This document shows, piece after piece, positions 41,670 to 46,432 of a DNA stretch of 46,432 bases. This DNA comes from Alphaproteobacteria bacterium (GTDB taxonomy: Bacteria; Pseudomonadota; Alphaproteobacteria; JACZXZ01). Below the pieces are notes generated by a model. The model was not told where the DNA came from and did no database searches. It saw only the letters and a list, made by a program, of their open reading frames with translations. The stretch lies in contig DASPOR010000050.1 of NCBI GenBank assembly GCA_035625915.1, positions 1-46,432 on the forward strand, read 5' to 3'. The position numbers and the translations under genes are program-made. Each line of letters starts with the position of its first letter. Position 1 is the first letter of the stretch.

Positions 41670-43701
41670 TTCCGCGCGCACCGACCCAGCGTTCGATCAT
41701 CGCGAGGAGATCGTTGCGGCGGATCGGCTTGGTGAGAAAATCGTCCATGCCCGCCGCGAGGCAACGTTCCCGGTCGCCCTGCATGGCGTAGGCCGTGAGG
41801 GCGACGATCGGGACCGTCCCCTTCGGCCCGGATAGCTTGCGGATGACGCTCGACGCTTCGCAACCGTCCATTTCGGGCATTTGGACATCCATGAGAACGA
41901 GATCGTAGGGGAGTGAGCTGACCGCTTCGATCGCCTCGGCGCCGTTGGCCACGGCGTCGATGTGAAAATCGCTACGCTTGAGCATCTCGATCACAACGAG
42001 CTGATTGATCCGGTTGTCCTCCGCGAGGAGGATGCGAGCGCGCGAGCCCTCAGCGCGCCTCTCCGGCTGGCGGACCTTCGGCGGCGAGACCGGTGGCGGG
42101 GGTGCGAGCGACACACCGGGCTCGAGCGGTAGGACGAACCAAAAGATGCAGCCGGAACCCTCCGGGCTCTCGAGACCGATCGCGCCTCCCATCAGGTCCA
42201 CGAGGCGCTTCGAGATCGCAAGGCCGAGCCCGGTGCCGCCTTGCCGATTTTGGAAGTTCGATTCGAGCTGGCAGAATTCCTGGAACAACTCCCTGCGGCG
42301 CTCGGCCGGAATTCCGCAGCCGGTATCCGCGCATTGAAAGCGCAAGATGATCTTATCGCCTTGCCGCGGCAGCTCATCGACGATGATGGTCACCGATCCT
42401 TCGCTCGTAAATTTCACGGCGTTGCCGGCCAGATTCAGGAGGATCTGGCGAATCCGTCCGGCATCGCCCTTGAGCGATTTGGCGATCCGATCGCCGATTC
42501 GGACCTCAAGGGCGAGCGATTTATCCCGAGCGCGCGGCTTCAACAGCGCGACAACGCTTTCGACCAGTTCGACAAGATCGAAATCGGTGATTTCGAGCGC
42601 GGTCTTGCCGGCTTCGAGCTTCGAGAAATCGAGGATATCGTTCACGATCGCAAGGAGCGCTTGGCCGGATTCTTGAGCGATCTCAACATAGCGGCGCTGC
42701 TCGGGCGTGACCGCTTCGTCGCGGAGAATACCCAGAATTCCGAGGAGACCGTTCATCGGCGTGCGAATCTCGTGGCTCATCGCGGCAAGAAAGCGCGACT
42801 TCGCCGAATTTGCCGCCTCGGCGCGCTCCTTCATCGCCCGCAACTGCGCCTCGCTCTCGCCAAGTGCCGCCTCGCGCTGCTTGAGTTCGGTGATATCGGT
42901 GCGAATGCCGACCGTGCCACCTTCGCGCGTATGGCGTTCGGCGATGCGCAGCCAGCGTCCACTGCCGAGCTTTTGTTCGATCGCACCTTGCGGATTGCGG
43001 TGGGAGGCAAGCCGCTCGGCCACGAACTCCTCGACCCGACCGACCGCGTCGGCATACTGGCCGCGCCGAGCACCCTCGCGGATGATGTGTTCGAACGTGG
43101 CTCCCTCGACAAAAAGTTCGGCACTCTCGGCGTAGAACTCCCGGTACTTGGAATTGCACAGGACGAGCCGATCCTCAGCATCGTAAAGCGCGAAGCCTTC
43201 CGAGATCGCCTCGATCGAATCGACCAGGCGGCCGCGCGCCTCGATAAGGGCTTCTTCGCGCCGCTTGAGTTCAGAAATGTCCGTGCGGATCGAGACGATG
43301 CCGCCATCCGCCATCCGACGCTCATGGACGCGAATCCAGCGACCGTCGACAAGACGGAGTTCGAGCGGACCGCTCGGGTGGAAGTGTCCGGCAATTCGAT
43401 TCTGAATGTAGGTTTCGTCGTCCGGCTCAATTCCGGCGATCTGACCTTGCCTGACATTCTCGCGTAAAAGCGTTTCAAACGTAACGCCAGGTTGCATGAG
43501 ATTCGCAACCATCGGGAAAATCTGTCGGTAACGAGTATTGCAGGCGATAAGCCGGCCATCCGCGCCGTAAATCGCGAATCCATCGGGGATTGCATCGATC
43601 GCTTGGCGGAATCGAACGCCAATCGACGGCTCCGGAGCGGCGTTTGAACTCCGAGGATTCGCCGCGAGCGAGGCGTTACGGCCGCGTGCTCTATCTTGCA
43701 T
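41656..43701 (-). CDS. Hybrid sensor histidine kinase with two PAS domains and a receiver
   Basis: A 681-residue cytoplasmic hybrid kinase. Two PAS domains of the PAS_7 type (about 30-145 and 160-275; each ends [20 protein letters not shown]), a coiled linker, HisKA with His310 ([11 protein letters not shown]), HATPase_c (about 415-530; [18 protein letters not shown]) and a C-terminal receiver (about 555-670) with phospho-Asp605 ([13 protein letters not shown]). It should relay phosphate to an unseen Hpt or response regulator. ATG 43701 is preceded by AGGGGA, part of which comes from the adjacent hairpin repeat. It is divergent from soxB. Confidence 0.92.
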   Translation of the reverse strand: MQDRARGRNASLAANPRSSNAAPEPSIGVRFRQAIDAIPDGFAIYGADGRLIACNTRYRQIFPMVANLMQPGVTFETLLRENVRQGQIAGIEPDDETYIQNRIAGHFHPSGPLELRLVDGRWIRVHERRMADGGIVSIRTDISELKRREEALIEARGRLVDSIEAISEGFALYDAEDRLVLCNSKYREFYAESAELFVEGATFEHIIREGARRGQYADAVGRVEEFVAERLASHRNPQGAIEQKLGSGRWLRIAERHTREGGTVGIRTDITELKQREAALGESEAQLRAMKERAEAANSAKSRFLAAMSHEIRTPMNGLLGILGILRDEAVTPEQRRYVEIAQESGQALLAIVNDILDFSKLEAGKTALEITDFDLVELVESVVALLKPRARDKSLALEVRIGDRIAKSLKGDAGRIRQILLNLAGNAVKFTSEGSVTIIVDELPRQGDKIILRFQCADTGCGIPAERRRELFQEFCQLESNFQNRQGGTGLGLAISKRLVDLMGGAIGLESPEGSGCIFWFVLPLEPGVSLAPPPPVSPPKVRQPERRAEGSRARILLAEDNRINQLVVIEMLKRSDFHIDAVANGAEAIEAVSSLPYDLVLMDVQMPEMDGCEASSVIRKLSGPKGTVPIVALTAYAMQGDRERCLAAGMDDFLTKPIRRNDLLAMIERWVGARGNVTP

Positions 43702-44027
43702 CCCGTCCCCTAGTGTGGCGAATCCGAAATTCGCTCACGGCCCCGCACCCAGACATGGCGAATTTCGGATTCGCCACACAAGGGAATCGATGCACAGCGA
43801 ATGACCCGCCATGCTGGCCAGCCGAATCGATCACACGTAATGCGCGTTCTAATATACGACACTGCTAATAATAACCATAGGGCGGCGTCAAGTTCTTTCG
43901 CGCATTCGCCAATTAAGTGAACAACATGCCGCAGGAACGGCACGGAGTTCGTTGTTGTCCCAAACATTTCCCGATGTAACAATGCAGTGCCAGCGCACAA
44001 AAAGGAGCGCAGGACCGGGGGTCAAGG
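43702..44027. other. Divergent region between the hybrid kinase and soxBDA
   Basis: A 326-bp gap. The short hairpin repeat fills 43709-43783. The remainder (43784-44027) is AT-richer around 43850-43880 (TAATATACGACACTGCTAATAATAA), where a sox promoter may lie, but I cannot place its hexamers with confidence. No coding frame stands out. Confidence 0.45.
43709..43783 (+). repeat. Hairpin repeat, copy 3 (short form)
   Basis: A 75-bp element. Left arm 43713-43733 and right arm 43759-43779 are perfectly complementary over 21 bp (left begins GTGTGGCGAATCCGAAATTC), with a 25-nt loop; pairing extends to the ends CCTAG / CAAGG with one mismatch. It matches the left terminus of copy 2 fused to the second hairpin of the long form, as if by internal deletion. 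It lies 7 bp before the hybrid kinase start codon. Confidence 0.9.
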
Positions 44028-45278
44028 GTGCGGCGATATTCGATCTTCAGCCTGGCGCGCAATGCGCTGGTCGGTCATACGGAATGGGAGCGCGCCTGGC
44101 GCAGCCCTGAGCCAAAAGCGGCCTATGACGTGGTCATCGTCGGGGCCGGCGGCCACGGCTTGGCGACAGCATACTATCTTGCCAAGGAGCACGGCATCCG
44201 GAACGTCGCGGTGCTCGAAAAGGGTTGGCTCGGCGGCGGCAATACCGGGCGCAACACGACCGTTGTACGCTCGAACTACCTCAACGACGATTCGGCGGCG
44301 ATCTATGAAAAGTCGCTGCAGCTCTACGAGGGTTTGAGTCAGGAGCTCAACTTCAACGTCATGCTGAGCCAGCGGGGGCTTGCAATGCTCGCGCATAGCC
44401 CGCATGAGTTCCGCGCCCAGCAGCGACTTGTCAATGCCATGCGCCTCAACGGGATCGAGGGCGAATTGCTCAGCGCAGAGCAGCTCAAGGCATACTGCCC
44501 CATCCTCAATATCTCCCCCAACTCGCGCTATCCGGTGTACGGCGCCTCCCTCCAGCGCCGCGGCGGTACGGCGCGGCACGATGCCGTGGCATGGGGATTC
44601 GCACGCGCAGCCGACTCACGCGGCGTCGATATCATCCAGAATTGCGAGGTCACCGGCCTCAGACTCGTGGGAGGGCGGATCGAGGGGCTCGAGACGGGAA
44701 AGGGCTACATCGCCGCCAAGAAGGTCGGGGTCGTCGTTGCCGGGCACGCGAGTGTCGTCGCAGCGATGGCCGGCCTGCGCCTCCCTATTCAAAGCCATCC
44801 GCTTCAAGCACTCGTTTCCGAGCCGATCAAGCCCGTGCTCCATACGGTCGTCATGTCGGGTGCGGTCCACGTCTATGTGAGTCAATCCGACAAGGGCGAG
44901 CTTGTGCTTGGTGCTGGCATCGACGGATACAACTCCTACGCCCAGCGCGGCAGCTTCCACATCATCGAGGCGCAGCTTGCCGCCCTCAAGGAGCTTTTCC
45001 CGATCGTGAGCAGGCTGCGGATGATGCGCCAGTGGGGTGGAATCGTCGATATATGCCCGGATGCAAGCCCGATCATCGGCAAGTCGCCGATCGAGGGTTT
45101 ATTCTTCAACTGCGGCTGGGGGACGGGCGGATTCAAAGCGATTCCCGGCTCGGGCTTCGCCTTCGCGCACACTATTGCGCGCGACGAGCCCCATCCGCTC
45201 GCAGCCCCGTTCTCGTTGAAGCGCTTCGAAATCGGACGGCTGCTCGACGAGCACGGCTCGGCCGGCGTCGCACATTGA
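44028..45278 (+). CDS. soxB: Sarcosine oxidase subunit beta
   Basis: A 416-residue flavoprotein subunit of heterotetrameric sarcosine oxidase, which demethylates sarcosine to glycine with formation of 5,10-methylene-tetrahydrofolate and H2O2. The FAD motif [16 protein letters not shown] is near residues 35-50. The His of [12 protein letters not shown] is the expected site of covalent FMN attachment. Length matches known SoxB. It starts at GTG 44028, with GGGGGTCAAGG upstream. It leads soxB-soxD-soxA, the usual order; soxG would follow beyond the window. Confidence 0.95.
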   Translation: MRRYSIFSLARNALVGHTEWERAWRSPEPKAAYDVVIVGAGGHGLATAYYLAKEHGIRNVAVLEKGWLGGGNTGRNTTVVRSNYLNDDSAAIYEKSLQLYEGLSQELNFNVMLSQRGLAMLAHSPHEFRAQQRLVNAMRLNGIEGELLSAEQLKAYCPILNISPNSRYPVYGASLQRRGGTARHDAVAWGFARAADSRGVDIIQNCEVTGLRLVGGRIEGLETGKGYIAAKKVGVVVAGHASVVAAMAGLRLPIQSHPLQALVSEPIKPVLHTVVMSGAVHVYVSQSDKGELVLGAGIDGYNSYAQRGSFHIIEAQLAALKELFPIVSRLRMMRQWGGIVDICPDASPIIGKSPIEGLFFNCGWGTGGFKAIPGSGFAFAHTIARDEPHPLAAPFSLKRFEIGRLLDEHGSAGVAH

Positions 45279-45290
45279 GGAATTTACGGC

Positions 45291-45572
45291 ATGCACCTTA
45301 TCCAATGTCCCTGGTGCGGTCCGCGTGAAGAGACCGAGTTCGCATGTGGCGGGGAAAGCCACATCGCCCGCCCCGCGAGGCCGGAGGCGACAAGCGATGC
45401 GGAATGGGCCGATTACCTCTACATGCGCGCAAATCCGAAAGGACTGCACCGCGAACGCTGGGTGCATCGCTTCGGATGCCGACGCTGGTTCAACTTGGTG
45501 CGCGACACGGTGAGCCACGAGATCGTCGCGGTCTACAAAATGGACGACCCACCCCCCGAGGTAACGAAATGA
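45291..45572 (+). CDS. soxD: Sarcosine oxidase subunit delta
   Basis: A 93-residue small subunit. Its zinc ligands are exactly those of structurally known SoxD: Cys6, Cys9, His59 and Cys63. It binds zinc and helps assemble the heterotetramer in the cytoplasm. It begins 12 bp after soxB and its stop overlaps the soxA start (ATGA), so the genes are translationally coupled. Confidence 0.95.
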   Translation: MHLIQCPWCGPREETEFACGGESHIARPARPEATSDAEWADYLYMRANPKGLHRERWVHRFGCRRWFNLVRDTVSHEIVAVYKMDDPPPEVTK

Positions 45573-46432
45573 GCCCGCAGGGTCAGCGTCTTGCCCAAGG
45601 AGGACGGATCGACCGATCGAAGCCGATCAAGTTTCGCTTTGACGGCCGCGCGCTCCAAGGCTATGTCGGCGACACGCTTGCCTCGGCCCTCCTGGCGAAC
45701 GGGATTACTCTCGTCGGCCGAAGCTTCAAATATCATCGACCGCGGGGCATATTCTCGGCCGGCTCGGAGGAGCCGAACGCTCTCATCCAGCTCGGTGTCG
45801 GCGGACGAAGCGAGCCCAACGTCCGAGCCACGCAGATCGAGCTTTATGACGGTCTCATAGCCGAAAGCCAAAATCGTTGGCCGAGCCTCGAGATCGATTT
45901 CGGCGGCATCAACAACCTGCTCTCGCCACTCTTCCCGGCGGGCTTCTATTACAAGACCTTTATGTGGCCTCGCTCGCTCTGGATGACTTACGAAAGTGGC
46001 ATTCGGAGAATGGCTGGGATGGGCAAGGCGCCGACGGAAGGCGACCCCGACCGGTATGAGCGGGTAAACGCCCATTGCGACGTGCTCGTCGTCGGTGGTG
46101 GTCCGGCGGGGCTCATGGCCGCCCTGGCCGCAGCACGGGGTGGTGCGCGCGTCATCCTTGCGGACGAGCAAAACGAGTTCGGCGGATCGCTCCTCGGCAC
46201 CCGCGAAACGATCGACGGCGTCCCGGCACTCGAATGGGTGGGTGCGACCGTCCGTGAGCTTGTGTCGATGCCCGACGTGCGGCTTCTCCCGCGTGCGACC
46301 GTATTCGGCTATTACGACCATAACTTCCTCGGGATTGCCGAGCGGGTCGGCGATCACGCAGCGTTGAAAGGCGGCGCGCTCCGCCAGCGTTTTTGGCGCG
46401 TACGCGCGAAGCGCGTGGTGCTGGCGACGGGT
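45569..46432 (+). CDS. soxA: Sarcosine oxidase subunit alpha (3' end beyond window)
   Basis: The first 288 residues of a protein normally near 1000 long. The N-terminal domain resembles the 2Fe-2S-ferredoxin-fold region common to the family (GYVGDTLASALLANGITLV, then RSFKYHRPRGIFSAGSEEPN). It is followed by the NAD-binding Rossmann motif CDVLVVGGGPAGLMAALAAA near residues 169-188. The C-terminal folate-binding part is off the window. It starts in the ATGA overlap with soxD and is open to position 46432. Confidence 0.93.
   Translation, partial: MSPQGQRLAQGGRIDRSKPIKFRFDGRALQGYVGDTLASALLANGITLVGRSFKYHRPRGIFSAGSEEPNALIQLGVGGRSEPNVRATQIELYDGLIAESQNRWPSLEIDFGGINNLLSPLFPAGFYYKTFMWPRSLWMTYESGIRRMAGMGKAPTEGDPDRYERVNAHCDVLVVGGGPAGLMAALAAARGGARVILADEQNEFGGSLLGTRETIDGVPALEWVGATVRELVSMPDVRLLPRATVFGYYDHNFLGIAERVGDHAALKGGALRQRFWRVRAKRVVLATG

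Noticed and set aside
42241..43467. A 408-codon plus-strand frame
   Set aside because: It lies opposite the hybrid kinase PAS/HisKA region, which has clear motifs; no ribosome site or family resemblance.
1..46432. tRNA, rRNA, CRISPR array, prophage or insertion sequence
   Set aside because: I looked for cloverleaf-like segments, regular spaced repeats and transposase or integrase motifs and saw none; absence by eye is not proof.

Overview
The window is high-GC bacterial chromosome with tightly packed genes, mostly alphaproteobacterial in flavour: a heterotetrameric sarcosine oxidase locus, a nucleoside (CNT) permease, many SDR, acyl-CoA and FAD enzymes, PAS-rich histidine kinases, a DUF5939-type nucleotide cyclase and FNR/FixK- and CRP-like boxes. 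A Rhodospirillales-like member is my best guess, but there is no rRNA or other strong marker to fix the order. I saw no tRNA, rRNA, CRISPR array, phage or transposase gene.

Layout. 0-10 kb: an HdeD-type membrane protein, an SHS-family MFS transporter, a DUF3829 exported protein, a cupin, a RidA protein, a diguanylate cyclase and a class III nucleotide cyclase. The cyclase diverges from a tiny ORF across a perfect TGTGA-N6-TCACA box. An AGPS-like FAD oxidase follows, paired with a second RidA. 10-16 kb: an SDR; a three-gene ParA/ribbon-helix-helix-like/small-protein unit; a polysaccharide deacetylase; a Sel1-repeat/trypsin fusion. 16-24 kb: an unknown 371-aa protein, a PAS histidine kinase, UppP, a GNAT, an SDR, a CNT permease, an Hsp20 gene with an FNR-like box and a clear terminator, and spermidine synthase.

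24.7-29.7 kb is one minus-strand operon: TetR, MDR reductase, haloalkane dehalogenase, PaaG-like enoyl-CoA hydratase/isomerase, HSDL2-like SDR and 2-keto-4-pentenoate hydratase-like enzyme. It has a recognisable promoter overlapped by two palindromes. Upstream of it lie an acyl-CoA dehydrogenase and a D-2-hydroxyacid dehydrogenase. This is probably a catabolic island for a halogenated or other acyl substrate. 33.5-38.7 kb carries TsaC/Sua5, CysQ, a CoxL-like molybdenum hydroxylase without its usual partner subunits, and an isochorismatase-fold hydrolase. 38.7-41.4 kb holds the complete AmmeMemoRadiSam set (AMMECR1 and MEMO divergent from the radical SAM enzyme). After a hybrid histidine kinase the window ends in soxB-soxD-soxA, with soxA cut by the window edge.

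The most unusual structural signal is a dispersed hairpin repeat: two ~167-bp composite copies in opposite orientation (15953-16119 and 33320-33486, ungapped by hand at about 80% identity) and a 75-bp short form at 43709-43783 with perfect 21-bp arms. It matches no named family I know and could be a MITE or a REP/BIME-like element. The best candidates for poorly described systems are the AmmeMemoRadiSam set, the ParA trio and the dehalogenase operon.
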